Shown: positions 1 to 13,291, counted from the first letter of the stretch. The stretch is 64,000 nucleotides of DNA from Dimorphilus gyrociliatus (GCA_904063045.1 CAJFCJ010000002.1:4025891-4089890); one strand, 5' to 3'. Numbers and translations: made by a program. Notes: generated by a model not told the origin, from the letters alone.

Positions 1-3000
1 AGTAACACTTCTTGGCAGACGATTTTTAATATCCCAAAATACAGCTCTTCCCAAGTTAACATCATGCTTCATGAGTCTCATTCTTGCGTCTCTTGGCCAG
101 CATTTTTTGTTGTTGTATCCAACAATATTTTCATTGTTTGGATCAGGATGTTCAGTCAAGTATCTCTGCACTAAATCTTTAGCTTCGTCAGCAGTAAAGC
201 GGAAAAGCATGTGGATTCTATCTATGTAACGAGAATAGAGACGAATTGGATGGGCATTTTCAATTGACATGTTATGGAAAGTTAAAAAGTCATTGGGCAT
301 TTGAGGGGGACCTGCCATTTCACTGGCTCTTTGTAGCCCAAGTACTAATAAATCCAAAACCAAACCGTAGTATTGACAAATAAATGAGGCAAATTGAAGT
401 CCCCTAATGATACCATATGAATTAGTATGGTTCATATCTTTATAATTGATAACGACATTAGACTTGGCCGTCATATAGTCAGCAATATTATGATCTACGA
501 TCAATCTAAGCAATCTGTTAAGTAGAGTCAAATCCATTTTTTCGTACATTTTGTCAAAAGTGGTTTCCATCATGACATTACACTCTCCTTCATTTGTATC
601 CCAAACATCTTGTAAATTATTGATACCCTGACACCATTTATAGACAAGTGACGGTGGTGGTTCAGAATCAGATGGTTTAACCCATGGAGGAAACAGTCTA
701 CGTTTATCTGCCTCATACCAAAGGTACTGATCGAGGTAAGCATCTGTAATCTTTTCAAGGGGTTCAATATCGTACACTGGTATAACATGAGAGTATAAAT
801 CCATGAATTCTATTCCGACTTCCTTGAAAGTACGTTGAGTTAGCAAGTGTCTTTTAATTCTGGATAAAGCTTCGTGTGGATTATCATAGGCCTGTTCAAT
901 TAGACCTAATTCTTCGCGTTGTGAATGGTTCAATCTAGATTTCACACTGTAAGCTTCCTTTAGTCGCTCCAAAGCTAAAATAAGCAGTTTAGTGTCATGT
1001 TTATAAGACAAGGGAGGAAAGGGAATAGGTGAAAATCTTCTGGATTCAAGCCAGTGAACTGTTGTTGTATATATAGCAACAGCCTCTTCAGCACTAATAT
1101 ATGGACCATCCTTTAGATAGTTATGTTGCCTCTCCTGCTCTGCTTTCAAGAAAAGTCTAGTTAATCTTCCAAGATTCTTCTTGCAGACTGTCTTATCGAC
1201 AGTTGCTCCTCGTCGAATTCTTTCTCGATTGTAGTGAGCTGTATTTGTCCACCAGTCAGCTTTTGCTTTAACATAACGTAAAATCATATTTTCAATGGGT
1301 ATTGGTAATCCTGGAACCTTCCATGGAATGTTAGCTTTCCAGCACCTCCAAGCCTCGGATAAGTGCTGCAAAATTGTTCTAGCCTTATTTTGCTTGATTC
1401 CATCCGGCATCATATCTAAAATATCGTGCATAACAGCTGCACGTAACTCCAAATCAAAGTGAGACTCAACTCTTTGTTTTGTTACAGTTTTCGCTACTCC
1501 TTTCGAGTGTCTTCCTTCAAACTGACGAGAAAGAAGATTACCAAGCCACCTCTCCAACAGAGGAGTAACACCTCTCATAAAAAATAGCCAAACTCTCCAT
1601 CCTGGTGCCCAAAATCCAACACCAGGACCTTTTCCTACACTGCCAGTATTAAAGCGGTAATATATAACATGCTTCAGATCTTTGCACATTCTTATCTGCT
1701 TCATAATTTTGTACTTGTATCTATACATTCCGGTTAATTGTCCGATATGAGCAAATATGTATTGCAGACCATCTGCCAGTTGAAAAGCGTCAATGTTACC
1801 CAATCTATATTGGACATGAGAATCAACAATAAGCTTCGTCAATCTGAGGATCTCACGACACAAGTGAAAGGCATTTCCAAATCTAGACTTCTTTCTCTCT
1901 TTAGTTGTTAAGGTTTTTACTGGCTTCAAGTTGAAATTGAAATCCAAATGAAGATAATTTAAATTTTTTCTGTGAATCAAAAGATTCAGCATGTTATATC
2001 CTTGCTTGCATACTTGTAACCCAGCTTCAACCCAATCAATCGTTGTTTGTTGGAAAAATTTTGTCGATTTAAAAGATCTAAATAAATATCTCTTTTTTTG
2101 GGCTTTAGGGGGACGATGATGCAAAGCATTCAAAACGTAATATTTCAATAGTTTCTGATAGCTAACTCTGACTTTTACTGGCATACCAGTAGGGCAATGC
2201 TCTCTATACCAGCTATTTATCAAAGGGACGTCTATTGCTCGTCTAGTGAAGCAGCTTCGTAGATTGAATGGTCTTGGGGCCCATAAAAGAGCAATTCCAT
2301 TAGCTGTATGATCTGTATATAGTGGTTTTTCTTCTAAAAATGGTTCGAAGTAGTCAGGCATACGAAAGTCGTCATCTTCGTCATCTAGTAACAAGTCAGG
2401 GTCTATCTCCTCACTTTTACCACCTTGACTAGCAATAGGATTAATTAAGGGATCGAAATAGAAAGCTGGTAAATCTGGATCTTCCGTTTTAATAAAAACA
2501 ATGTTTGGTGTATGATACCATGAAAGATGGACGGCAAACGGAACGTCATTATATAAATATGGAAAAGCTATGCGATATTCCGTTCTTATTGGTTGTCTGA
2601 TAATGATCTTATTGATATCGTTAAACTCATTCCAATCATCATCCTGAAGGTCAGCATTCTTTACCAAAGGTTCATACTTTGGGCCTCCAGGTATGGCTAA
2701 GTTCAATGCTTTGGCCGTGAAGAAGCTTTTCATGTCAAACAAGTAAAAATAATTATCGTCAACTAAATCAGTCAATAACTGATTCGCAAGACGATAAACA
2801 GTGGACATTTGAGGTATATCCATATACCACTTGCGATAAGAAGGTCCATTCATTTGCTTAGTGTTAGCCAATGGTTTGTGATCATAAAACCAATCGACAA
2901 CTGATTTGTCTTCCTCCGGGTCTAAATCCATTTGAATTGGCTCCAATGGCTCTTCATCTAATATGTTATCAGCGTAATCAAGCGGGGGTTCTTCATCGTC

Positions 3001-3649
3001 AAACGGAGGAAATCTCATTCTCTATAAGAAACAATAATATATTAATTTATTACTGCGTATAAAATTCAGAACATTACGAAAAATGTATAAGTGAGTGTAC
3101 TACCTTAAAATGTCTTCTATCACGCTTTTCTCGACGCATGATAATCCACATTGTTCCCCATTGAGCTATATAAACCGGTTCGATAACCCAAGGAATCTCA
3201 TTGACAAAAGTTATAGCTCCTGTTATGTGATATAAAACTTTTACGTCTCTGATCTGCTCCCAAGGCATTGGCATGTTTTCCAATAGCTTCAGAACAGCAT
3301 GTGGCATGTATTTCAGTGCTCCTAAATATACTCTCTTATCATGCCTAAATTTTCTATTGGTCATATCTCCATGATCTCTAACAATTTTACGTAAATGCTC
3401 AGGTGGAAGATCTTCCTTTTGAACATCTATATAACCAAATTTCTTCTTTTCTGTATATCGTTTAATCTGGAGCTTTTTCCATTTTAGAGCCTTTTCCTTA
3501 AGTTTCTCTTCACTAGTTGGATCTTCTTTTGCAACAACCCTCCCCTGACCTTGGTGACGAAGGGGCTGTTGTGCTATCGGTTGGATGTGCGGTAACATCA
3601 CATTTGGGACGGGCATCATGAGCCCAGACCCTGGTTGTATCCAAGCCAT
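1..3649 (-). CDS. PRPF8: PRPF8, pre-mRNA-processing-splicing factor 8, 5' half
   Basis: Core U5 snRNP scaffold at the spliceosome catalytic centre. Exon 1 (3649-3104, 182 codons) starts MAWIQPG and is followed by an 82-nt intron with GT/AG ends. Exon 2 (3021-1) is open to the window edge, so about 1189 of roughly 2335 residues are present. The protein is almost colinear with animal PRPF8: a proline-rich N-terminus, then the conserved N-terminal region with motifs such as YRKWYMDIP and [15 protein letters not shown], reaching the start of the reverse-transcriptase-like domain. Only one intron lies in the first 3.6 kb, with a phase-0 junction (HFK|RMRFPP). The start is the first ATG and matches the family N-terminus. 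Identification is very secure; the C-terminal half (endonuclease-like, RNase H-like and Jab1/MPN domains) lies outside the window. Confidence 0.97.
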
Positions 3650-4739
3650 TTTTCTCTTAATATTATCGGAGAATTATCATTAATGATTTAAATAATTCAG
3701 CGGCTAAAAGTAGAAAGTTCGGCAGACAACACGCTACCAAAAATTCGTTCAGTAAGCGAACACTGAACGCAAATTTGAGCGATATTAAGTATTTCCGGCG
3801 AATTTACCTTTTGAAGTCTAACTTTTTTTATAAGAGTTATCACTTCACTATCTGGTAAATTTCAAATAACTACAGCGCTCCTATCGGCGAATGTTTCGGA
3901 TATAGAAAAACTATTACAAAAATTTCTTTCGCTAGGAACGCCACTGGTTGCGTGTTTTTGAACTTCTTTTCCTTGCAAACTTAATTTTATATGTTTCAAG
4001 TTTTACTTTTAACCTATTTTAATAAAATCAAAATATTAATAATTTTAGTAATCCACAAAAAACTTAAAATTTAAAATTGAGTGCCGACCTACTATCCATT
4101 CTTGAAAGCCGGTGAAAGAAAGGCGCCATTCTCGTAAATTGCGTATTAACGTTGTTTCCAATAGCTTTTAGACAGCATTGGTTGATATTTCTCTTTATTT
4201 ACATTATCTACTAAAGTAGAAACACCTCAGTGATCCTAATCACTAATAATAAATTAACGAAAGCTAATTTATTATAATATTTACATATTTAGCAAAAGAA
4301 AGCAATTAATAGATAACTTGTATGTAAAAGTAATGTATATTAGTTCAGTTGCCTGGCTTAACGCATTCACTCAGTTGGAAAAAAAAGTTTGCGGAAAATA
4401 TTTTTTCAGGACAGTTAAAAAAGTCCAGGTAGTTTTACCTAATCACCGAAGGAAGGCCAAATTATTAGCATTGAACCCATTTGCTTAAGGAAGTCATAGA
4501 ATCAAAAGTTAGATAATTTACTTTAATACTACTAATGGAAGATGCTAATCATTTGTCAACAATTGTACAGATATCTCCATGGTTGATTAATACATTGATA
4601 AATGGAACAACGATAAGATTAGGGCTTTTAAACGTTGCGAATGCAATATGCAAAGTAAAATATGATCGTTTGTACTAATTTGACACTTTGTATATCAGCT
4701 ACTTATATATATACATAAAACGATGATAAGAAACCTTTT
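3650..4739. other. Intergenic, PRPF8 promoter side
   Basis: About 1.1 kb between the PRPF8 start and the stop of the next minus-strand gene. The first 300 bases have somewhat higher GC and should contain the PRPF8 promoter. I see no open frame, TATA box or repeat that I can support. Confidence 0.5.
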
Positions 4740-6080
4740 TTAGCTAGCGTTTGGTAAGACAATAAATATTACGATAGTTAAAAGTGAAACGAAAATAACG
4801 AATAAATATAAGAAAAAACGATCTAAGACTTTAGCTATAAATTTCCAGTTTAGCGTTTCATGCTTTTTCGTTTTCCTCATGCAATTGACAACAGCTAAAA
4901 AGCAAGTAAAAAATTTAGTAAGTTTTGCTGGTACGTCTGTGCGACGAAGATGCAATCGAACAACGACTATAGTGCAAATAAGCGAAAGGCTCATTAATAT
5001 CATAACTACGACGATATAAACTGCAAGAATTGGTGCTCGGCTTGAATTTTTTGGGAGTAAATCATTAAGTACAATAAGAAAGAAAGAGAAGCTTAATAAG
5101 ACGGTCATTGACATTGAAATTCTTTCTCCACCATCTGGTGGAATTATAAAACTAATTACAGAAATAAATGATAAGAGAATACATGGTATAACGAACACGA
5201 GAAGAAAATATAGAGATTTTCGTTTCATCGTAATATTAACTGTAATCGCGCAATAATTATTTCCTTCATTTTCCGAATTCTGCTCTTTCACCTTTGTTGA
5301 TAATAGGGTCCATTCGGCACTTGATTTAAAATCCCTGCAAACAAATACAACTACAGATTACCTATTTTAGCTTATAAAAAAACCTTTTAATTACTTTAAA
5401 TTTACTTCCTCGGAAGTTGCTTGAATGGTTACTTCTCTACAGCGGTCTGTCCATGAAGAAACTTCAATGTCACAAGATTGAACATCAAAGGGAAAATATA
5501 GCATATTTAACGAACATGAAGTAGTCATTCGTCCACCAGGTGAAAATAGAATGGTACCATTTTCAAATATTTCTGCTCGAAAATGTTCGAAAAATTGCTT
5601 ATTATAGAATTCAATAGCATTATTCCGTTCAACTAGATCTGGCAACCAAATATCAGAAGATGGTAAGGTTATTCTACTGATTCCATAATATTTGGAAGAA
5701 TTCCAACTTAAACACTTGTCCAGCCATTTCCAAGATTGCCAGGCGAATATGCTATGAAATATTAAAACAAATCCGTTTTCTATTATCTCTTAAACCTGTT
5801 ACTCAAAAAGAATTTAAAATAAGTACCTTAATTGTTGATTTCTCGCATCAATATTTTGAATTTCCATCAAATTCAATTCATAAGCAACAATAACAGTTTT
5901 CGAAGTATTTAAAACTGGTCTTGCTCTTTTGTCATAACTTTTCAAAAGATCATGTATAAGTTCACTTTCTGGCTGAAAAAGACGGCTTTTTGAATGTGAA
6001 ATTTCCAAGATGAAAAGTATAAGAAGCAGCCGAATCATTATGGTGTTTCTTACATAATAAGAAATGTTTCTCTCCAACAT
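4740..6080 (-). CDS. Nicotinic acetylcholine receptor-like Cys-loop subunit (copy A)
   Basis: Pentameric ligand-gated cation channel subunit at the plasma membrane. Three exons join in frame: 6080-5827, 5751-5395 and 5334-4740, giving 401 aa. A hydrophobic signal peptide follows the start; Met at 6038 is an alternative start giving a cleaner signal. The extracellular domain has IWLPD and a Cys-loop with exactly 13 residues between cysteines (CSLNMLYFPFDVQSC). M1 contains VIPC. M2 begins GGERIS with Glu at -1', the mark of cation selectivity. M3 and M4 are separated by a short loop. Loop C has a single cysteine (NNYC) rather than the vicinal pair of alpha subunits, so it is a non-alpha type or a divergent subunit. 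The ligand cannot be inferred. It is a tandem paralogue of the gene at 6473-7866. Confidence 0.9.
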
Positions 6081-6313
6081 TAACGATAAGAATCATTATC
6101 TGCAATAAAAAAAACATTTCTGATAAAGACGTCTGCCTGATTGCTCTGGAAAACTCGATTAACTAAATACTATATTAGCAGTTTCAGAAAAACTCCTATT
6201 TAGTGTCTTATTGCAAGAGTTATTCTTAATATGTCTCATCATGACATTAAAAAGTGAAGAATATTTTCATAACTGTAGGTATGAAATTGAATATGCACAC
6301 TATACAGTATATA

Positions 6314-6352
<39 letters not shown>

Positions 6353-6472
6353 GATATATATATATATTATTATAGTACATATAATTACGGAACTAGAATT
6401 ATGTTTCGCAGTCCAGATTACTCAATATTTATTAAAACAAATCACTTCATAGAATGTACATCTCACTTCACT
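6081..6472. repeat. Spacer with (TA)n tract between tandem receptor genes
   Basis: A 390-bp spacer separating the two receptor genes. It holds a (TA)n run at about 6319-6349 and a shorter one at 6353-6367. The spacer must contain the promoter of copy A; no further motif is clear. Confidence 0.7.
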
Positions 6473-7866
6473 TTACTTTCTGTGTGTTAATATCAAAAAG
6501 AAGACAACAATTGTGACGATTAGTACACATATTGAAAATATAATAATGAAAATTCTGTCAAGTACTTTCCCAACATCCTTCCAGTCAATACCCGTAGCTT
6601 TTTCAGGTGATATTTTTACTTTTACACAAAAAGCCAGATAGCCAGTGATGACTCTTTTAATTAAAGGCGAAACAGGCTTTGAAGAATAGTGGAGTCTAAC
6701 TACTAAAATGGTACATATAAGTGACATGCCCATAAAAGCCATTACCACAACTATATAGATAGCTAATATTGGCGCCTCATCAGAATTTTTCGGTAATAAA
6801 TCATTAAGAACTATTAGAAAGAAAGAAAAACTCAATAACACGGTCATGGACATTGATATTCTTTCGCCCCCTTCTGCTGGTATAGTAAAACTTACTATTG
6901 AAACAAATGACAATAAAATACAAGGTATAACAAAAATTAGAACGAAATATAATGGTTTCCGTTGTAAATTCAAGTTAATTTCAATAGAACAGTACTTTAC
7001 TCCCAGATATAGAATTTGGACATTTTTAATCGATGTTGAAACAAGAGTCCATTCTGCACTTTCTTCATATCGGCTTTACAGTAGTATTCAATTATATAAA
7101 ATTTTTATATATGTTTCTTATACTGTATATAGACTAATTGAAGATTATTCATAATTTAATTGATAAAACTTCAACTGTTAATTTTAAAAATATAAAATTG
7201 GATACTACTCTGTGGCTACTTTTTTGGATAGTGCTTCCATTTTAACTTCTGCGCAGCTTGGCGCCCACACAGACACCAACAATTTACAAGCTTGATAGTC
7301 AAAAGGAAAATATTTCATGTTTAATGGGCATGAGGTTGAGAGTTTACCACCTGGAGTAAATATTACGTTGCCTGTATGCGAAACCTCTGCATTGAAGTAT
7401 TTTAGAGATTCTTCATTATAAAACTTATCGGCTGTGTTTTGAAGAACAAAATCTGGAATCCAGATACTAGCTGTCGGAAGAATGATTCTTTTTATACCAC
7501 CATGTTCTTCACTATTCCAAGCCAGAAATTCGTCTTTCCATTGCATAGGTTGCCATGCAAAGATGCTGATAAATATTTTCAACATAAATAAAAATGCAAG
7601 TCCCAAAAAATTCAAGAAATACTTCACCTCATTCGTTGATTCTTTGGATCAACTTCTTGTATTCCTACAATATCAATATTGTACGTTACTGGAATTGCAG
7701 CAGAAACATTAATAATCGGTCTAGCTCTTTTCTCATAGTTTAATAAAAGCTTGTTAATCAATTTAACTTCTGGAGAGTTTAACGGATTCTCTGAGTGGGA
7801 TACTCTGACGAAGGAAAGGTATGCTACAAAGGCCAGAGTATACATATGAATATTGTGCACTGGCAT
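6473..7866 (-). CDS. Nicotinic acetylcholine receptor-like Cys-loop subunit (copy B)
   Basis: Paralogue of copy A with the same gene structure: exons 7866-7628, 7565-7209 and 7073-6473, 398 aa. Both intron phases match copy A, and exon 2 is 357 nt in both. Signal peptide, IWIPD, Cys-loop CPLNMKYFPFDYQAC, M1 VIPC, M2 start GGERIS (cation type), short M3-M4 loop, and an M4 that ends at the C-terminus. Loop C carries one cysteine (VKYCS), so the vicinal pair is missing here too. Conserved exon lengths and order show a recent tandem duplication followed by sequence divergence. Whether the two subunits assemble together is unknown. The Cys-loop family call is secure; the exact subclass is not. Confidence 0.9.
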
Positions 7867-8629
7867 GTTCAGAACGAGAATGAGTATTTGGAATCTAAAA
7901 CTATTCTTTAATGCAAAAGATTCTTATGACTAATTGTCAATAGTTGTACTGAAAACAATACAATTAGAGCAATATATTATTAATATAAATTGAAAAAGAC
8001 CATTTAGCCATCGACTAAGTCATAGCAAATTGAAAAACTGTTATCATGTCAAGTTTATTGATCAGGGTAATGTTAGAAAACGACATATAATCATAAATTT
8101 AAAGTCCTTTTTACGTCACCAAGGTGATGAAGAAAACAGGAAAACTTTCCTTACTGTAAACCTTATTTTATTTTTCTGATAAAGCTTCAGAAACAATAAG
8201 AGCGTATTAGCTAATATTAATTTATGAATGAGTTCGCTAAACTGAGCATAGACGATTATTTATATACGTAATGTAAATGCTAATTTTAGTTCATCATTTT
8301 AAATTATGTATATTGAATTTATATAAAATACAGCTTCTACTAGTAAATTAAGTAATATTTTAGAGGAGATGAATGAATAAACTGATTGATATGTGTTCTA
8401 TCTTTGAAGTAGAATATTAATGGTATAGTAAATAATAACTAAGAACTTTTTAACAAGTACATTTCAATTTAATTGTTGTAGTTTCCATTTGAGAGAACAT
8501 TATTAATATCATTTTCACTTGAAAATATAAAAAATTTAGTTTCCTTTGGATAGATCACTTAGTGAATTTTATTGTTAAAAATATACCTATTTATAGACAA
8601 CTTTTTGTTTATGTTCTTGGAAAACGCCT
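7867..8629. other. Intergenic, AT-rich
   Basis: About 760 bp between copy B and the 3' end of PIGV. AT-rich, without an ORF or repeat worth naming; it should hold the copy B promoter. Confidence 0.5.
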
Positions 8630-10232
8630 TCAAGTCCATGGGAGAAAATTTGAGAAAGCAGCAATACCAATAAAGAAATAGAACCGAAAATAATAATTAA
8701 GTAGCTTGTATGCTGTGGAATCTTCTTTAACTAAAGAGACAAACCAATAAATTATCGGAGTTGATGAGCAGAGGAATCTTGTTGTTACCTTTTAATACAA
8801 AAAGTTGTTTTAATTATTAATTATTGACATTCTCTAATAAAAAAAACTAACTTGTACATGCATAAATAACACTGCAAAACAAGTTAAAACTAAGCAGTGT
8901 ACAGAATAAACAAAGAGAGGAGATTCAATAATTTGCTTCCATGATCTTCTATTTAATGATTTAAAGTAAGTAAATGAACTGGAAAAAACCAGCAGAAGAA
9001 TTGGACTTGCCAAAAGAAAATTTGGTATTTGCTTAAATTCATAATAATTGAGGAAACCAGCATTATTCCAGTGATTCTTTTGAACGTAAGAATATGGCAA
9101 TTGAAACTTTGAGCAGAATTTTGATTCTCCAGGCAATTTATATTGACGGACTTTAGCATAGTCAATCAATCTATCAGGAATATTTTTGACGGAAGTCTGG
9201 CAAAACATATAGTAGGAATAATACTGGAAAATAAAGAATGGAGCGACTGATACCAAGCATAAAACAATCATCTTTAAAGCACGAACAAAAAACTGGTAAT
9301 CTAAATTTGATTTAATTACAATTCTAAAGTTGTAGTAAACTATAAATCCACAATTTATAATTCCGTTTGATCTGCAATACAACGTAAAAGATAAGTAATC
9401 TGAAAATATAGTATTCATTTGGAACCTGGTCATTGATGAAAGAGCAAAAAATATAGCTGATTTAAATTGAAATCCACCTTCCAAATATCTTAATCCAGTA
9501 AATGTTAATAACGAATAGAGACTTTCACTATAAGGTGCAACAAAAAATATTGTAGCCGGGTTTAAATAGAAGAAAAATACTGCCGATTTAGCTAGTTTTT
9601 CACTTTTCAATATTGTAACTGTAAGATGATAAAGTTGTTTTGCGGCTGTAAAAAGTTTCGAAAGAAAAGCGTAATGAATTCCTTAATAAGGGAAATAATG
9701 TAATATTTTATAAAAGACATTCTATAGAGCATTTCTTTTGAAACTTTCCGAAAATAAAGCAGATTTGGTTGAATATTACTGCAGAGATGAGGTGTGTAAA
9801 TTCTTCTGAAATGATATTTTGAAGAGGAAGGAAAATGGTATTCGATAAGGTTCTAACAATCATTGGAAAGAGAGGGAAGAATGCTATAGTATTTTCATAT
9901 GTATATCCATATTTTGAAATGTGAAGGAAATATATAGCATCCCATCTTCTTAAACCTGATAGAGTTATGTTAACTAATGCATTCCCTGCTCCTGGTTCTT
10001 TTGATGGGGGTGGATTGAAAACATCCGGCTTATGATCAGGTAGAAGATAGTTGAAGATTACCTATGACAAATAGACAATATGCATTTTTCATCTAAAAAA
10101 CATTTTACTATTTTTTCAGTTAGCGTTATTATTTCCTTTAAATATAATACAATTAAAGCAGACCTGTAAAAATAGAGCTGTGACTCTTGAATAAGCTACA
10201 AAATGTAATGTTTTCTTGCAATCCCCGGACAT
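8630..10232 (-). CDS. PIGV: GPI mannosyltransferase 2 (PIG-V)
   Basis: Adds the second mannose to the GPI-anchor precursor in the ER membrane, using dolichol-phosphate-mannose. Exon 1 (10232-10164) encodes 23 residues ending LFLQ. Exon 2 starts at 10061 with VIFNYLLPDH and contains GLRRWDAIYF and the AFFP motif. A long exon ends at 8852 with FMHVQ, and the last exon (8788-8630) ends NFLPWT-stop, as in vertebrate PIGV. Other matches are YLNPATIFF, APYSESLYSLLTF, and NYYEFKQIPNFLL. The protein is a multi-pass membrane protein of the expected size. The join between exon 2 and the long exon (about 9690-9745) is uncertain: an acceptor near 9677 or 9646 is possible and the phase did not resolve cleanly. 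Identity is secure. Confidence 0.92.
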
Positions 10233-10657
10233 GCCTAACAATCTAGCAGACGACAAATCTATTAGAATCTTGATATGTTAATAGCGAAATAATTTAAAAT
10301 TTTTAGTCAATAAAACTATTCATTAAGATTTTATTACATAATTTATTTACTTGTTAATCTTAAGGAAAGCATTTTCCTTCCTTTAAGCGTAATTGAACTT
10401 TAATAATTAAAGAAAAAATTCTTCATGTACAAATATATATTATCATGAATGAAAACAACAAATTGAATTAATACAATGAAAACATAGTTCAATCAAATGA
10501 AAAATAATTTGTTTTCTTCATCTTATAATATCCGATGAACATCCTAGCTTATGAGTTGTAGAATAGAAGAAGTGCAATAACAAACATAAATATATTTTCA
10601 TAGAGTTTCAATTCAAGTTATTATTCTGGAAACAAAAATGATTAGTCAACTTGAAAA
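10233..10657. other. Intergenic between PIGV and the J-protein gene
   Basis: 425 AT-rich bases between two minus-strand genes. It contains the 3' UTR of the J-protein gene and the PIGV promoter; no other element was recognised. Confidence 0.5.
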
Positions 10658-11255
10658 TTATCGTCTTGAACTTTCCAGGTAATCTTTAGCTTCGTTGATT
10701 TTTGCCGCCATATAAGGTGAACCACCTATTTTTTTATGATATAAATTTTTTAACATTAGATTGATTAAGGTTATTAGAAAGTACTGTTACCTCTGTCGGG
10801 ATGGTTCAAAAGCATTATTCTTTTGTGGGCATCTTTCAATTTATTTTTAGGTGCAGATGGGCTTACTCCTAAGATCAATCCGGCTTCTCTTTTTGTCATT
10901 TTTGGTTCAAACCCTCCTTTATAATATTTACTAGGCTGTTATTACAAATTAGCGACAATATTATTACATCATAAAGATCTGTCAATAAATATATTTACTT
11001 ACAGCACTGACTGGTAGAGAATCAATCTGGTGCTTAAGAGTTTGTCCAGCCACCTTACCATATCGTAATAGATAACGGCCTATGTTGAATTGTTTCAGTC
11101 ATTAGATAGTATTTCTTAGACTTAATTAACAAAACTTACCAGCAAAACCAACTGTAGCTAATCCTAAACCAACTAAGATCAAGCCACTTGACTATCGCAA
11201 TGAACATGAATGTAAATTAATGGTGATTGATTTAAGTAACATGATTACTAACCAT
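10658..11255 (-). CDS. TIM14/PAM18-type mitochondrial J-protein (DNAJC15/DNAJC19)
   Basis: J-domain cochaperone of the inner-membrane import motor that stimulates mtHsp70. The exons read from the start: ATG alone (11255-11253) followed at once by an intron, then [18 protein letters not shown] (membrane anchor), [12 protein letters not shown], the [16 protein letters not shown] segment, and a J domain with the HPD motif in [12 protein letters not shown], ending KDYLESSRR-stop at 10658. The order of membrane segment, KYYKGGF and C-terminal J domain is diagnostic. The [14 protein letters not shown] region could fit either DNAJC15 or DNAJC19, so I leave the symbol empty. A start exon holding only ATG is unusual but fits the usual N-terminus of this family. 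Confidence 0.9.
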
Positions 11256-12475
11256 CCCTATCGGCCCGTTGACCTTATTTTCTGTTTCTTCAGTTCGGTC
11301 CAGTGTGACAGATTTATAAATATATTTAAACTTTACTTGAAATTCTCTGTCTTCGTTACGAATGACCTCAACCTCGTGTGATAGCTAAGGAACGGAAGTT
11401 GCATTAGATTTCTTTGTCGTCTGCTTGTAAACTTAACGCCCTCTGTGCGAATTTTAAAGTTGGTATTTTCATTTTATACCCACAAAAAACAAATTTTCAA
11501 ATATAAAAGTAAATATACATATTTTTATAAATTATAATATTATAGGACAATGTTATGATAGGGTATAGGTACTCTAGATTTTAACAGTTAAAGTCCTCAA
11601 GTTTAGATTTATTCGTTACCAAAAGTTGTTGATGATGAATGTAAAATAAATTTATTCCTAAAAGTTATACTTATAAATAAAATAAAGACAAAAGTTCGAT
11701 AAAATTAAAAAATACTGTACTAATTGTTGAAAAAGCAAGATTAAGTTTTTGTACCTATACCGGACACCGAAATTTACCGGTCAACTTTCGATTTTTAGGA
11801 CATTATGGTTGATAGAAACTGAAGGACAGCATGCGTGAAAAGCTGTACCAGTTTTCATTGGAAACTTATTGTTTCAACTAATTTCTGAACGGATTAATCG
11901 ATTGTAGGACAAAGCAATTTTCATTAATATTTTTTGTTGGGAGTTTTGTATTTTAATTATTATTTACACATGATAAATTCTATTAAAAATATTAAAATCT
12001 AGATAAAATATAAGAAAAATATACATTATACAAATTAATGTGAACTATTATTTCATCACAATAAAATAATTAGTCTATGAGGTTTCAAGTTTAAGAGGAG
12101 TGTATTTGAATCCTGTTTTTAAAAGATTTTACACAATTCGAACAATTTATAGATAAATAATTGTAGCTCCGCTGAGAATCTTTCGGTCATGCGCACGTTG
12201 TATTTTTCCATTCTTAATTTAGACATACCTTAACGTGCAGTCACGTTTTACGTAGAATTTGCCGGATTTATCCCAAATTTTGATTAATTGTGTAAGCAAA
12301 GGTAATTAACAATCATTAGAGTTGTAACAATATAATTAATAATCCATTGAAAGTAACTCGTGCTAATCAATACATTGCTTTCAATTACTTGCATCATAAA
12401 CTGTCGGCTAAGGTCACCGTTATACGAAAGTCACAATTTTTACATTTCAACATTTATTTTACAGGAACATCATAA
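11256..12475. promoter_or_regulatory. Divergent promoter region, J-protein / prohibitin
   Basis: 1.2 kb between the J-protein gene (-) and prohibitin (+), so it serves both. Near 12464 a tract ending tttacag sits 11 bases before the prohibitin ATG, which looks like the acceptor of a 5' UTR intron; the matching first exon probably lies near 12240-12300, where GC rises. No TATA box stands out. Confidence 0.5.
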
Positions 12476-13291
12476 ATGGCTACTTTATTTGGTAGACTTG
12501 GAAAAGTAGGTGCAGCTCTAGCTGTCGTAGGAAGTGTGGTGAATCAAGCTCTGTATAATGTCGATGGTGGTCATAGAGCCGTTATTTTTGATCGTTTCAG
12601 TGGTGTGAAAGAGGGAGTTATTGGAGAAGGTACGCATTTTTTGATCCCGTGGGTGCAAAAGCCAATCATTTTTGATGTAAGATCAAGACCAAGATCAGTT
12701 CCAACCATTACTGGCAGTAAGGATTTGCAAAACGTAAATATCACTTTAAGAGTTTTGTTCCGACCGGTTGCCGAAGCACTGCCTAAAATTTTCACAAACT
12801 TGGGCCAAGATTACGACGAAAGAGTTTTACCGTCTATCATAAATGAAGTTTTAAAAGCTACCGTTGCTCAGTATGATGCCGGAGAGCTCATTACACAGAG
12901 AGAAACCGTGTCATTAGATGTAAACAACGAATTAACCATAAGAGCAAAACAATTCGGGCTTATTCTAGATGACATTTCTATTACCCATCTAACATTTGGA
13001 CGAGAGTTTACCGAAGCCGTTGAAATGAAACAAGTTGCGCAGCAAGAAGCTGAAAAAGCTAGATATATTGTCGAAAAGGAAGAACAAAAAAAGAAGGCGG
13101 CAGTTATTAGAGCTGAGGGAGACTCAGAAGGTGCTCAGCTTATTTCAAAGGCTCTTAATGATGGTGGAGAAGGTTTAATAGAACTAAGAAAGATCGAAGC
13201 AGCCGAAGATATTGCTTACCAATTGTCGCAGAGTCCTGGCGTAGCCTATCTACCCCAAGGACAACAGACTTTGTTGGGTTTGCAACATTAA
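12476..13291 (+). CDS. PHB1: Prohibitin 1
   Basis: Inner mitochondrial membrane scaffold that forms ring complexes with prohibitin 2 and supports protease and cristae function. A single coding exon of 271 aa, the normal length. It has an N-terminal hydrophobic anchor, [15 protein letters not shown], the PHB domain with FDVRSRPRS and [15 protein letters not shown], then a coiled-coil ([19 protein letters not shown]) and the C-terminal segment [12 protein letters not shown]. The start follows a probable 5' UTR acceptor at 12464. It converges with RCC1L, with only about 95 bases between the stops. Confidence 0.97.
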   Translation: MATLFGRLGKVGAALAVVGSVVNQALYNVDGGHRAVIFDRFSGVKEGVIGEGTHFLIPWVQKPIIFDVRSRPRSVPTITGSKDLQNVNITLRVLFRPVAEALPKIFTNLGQDYDERVLPSIINEVLKATVAQYDAGELITQRETVSLDVNNELTIRAKQFGLILDDISITHLTFGREFTEAVEMKQVAQQEAEKARYIVEKEEQKKKAAVIRAEGDSEGAQLISKALNDGGEGLIELRKIEAAEDIAYQLSQSPGVAYLPQGQQTLLGLQH

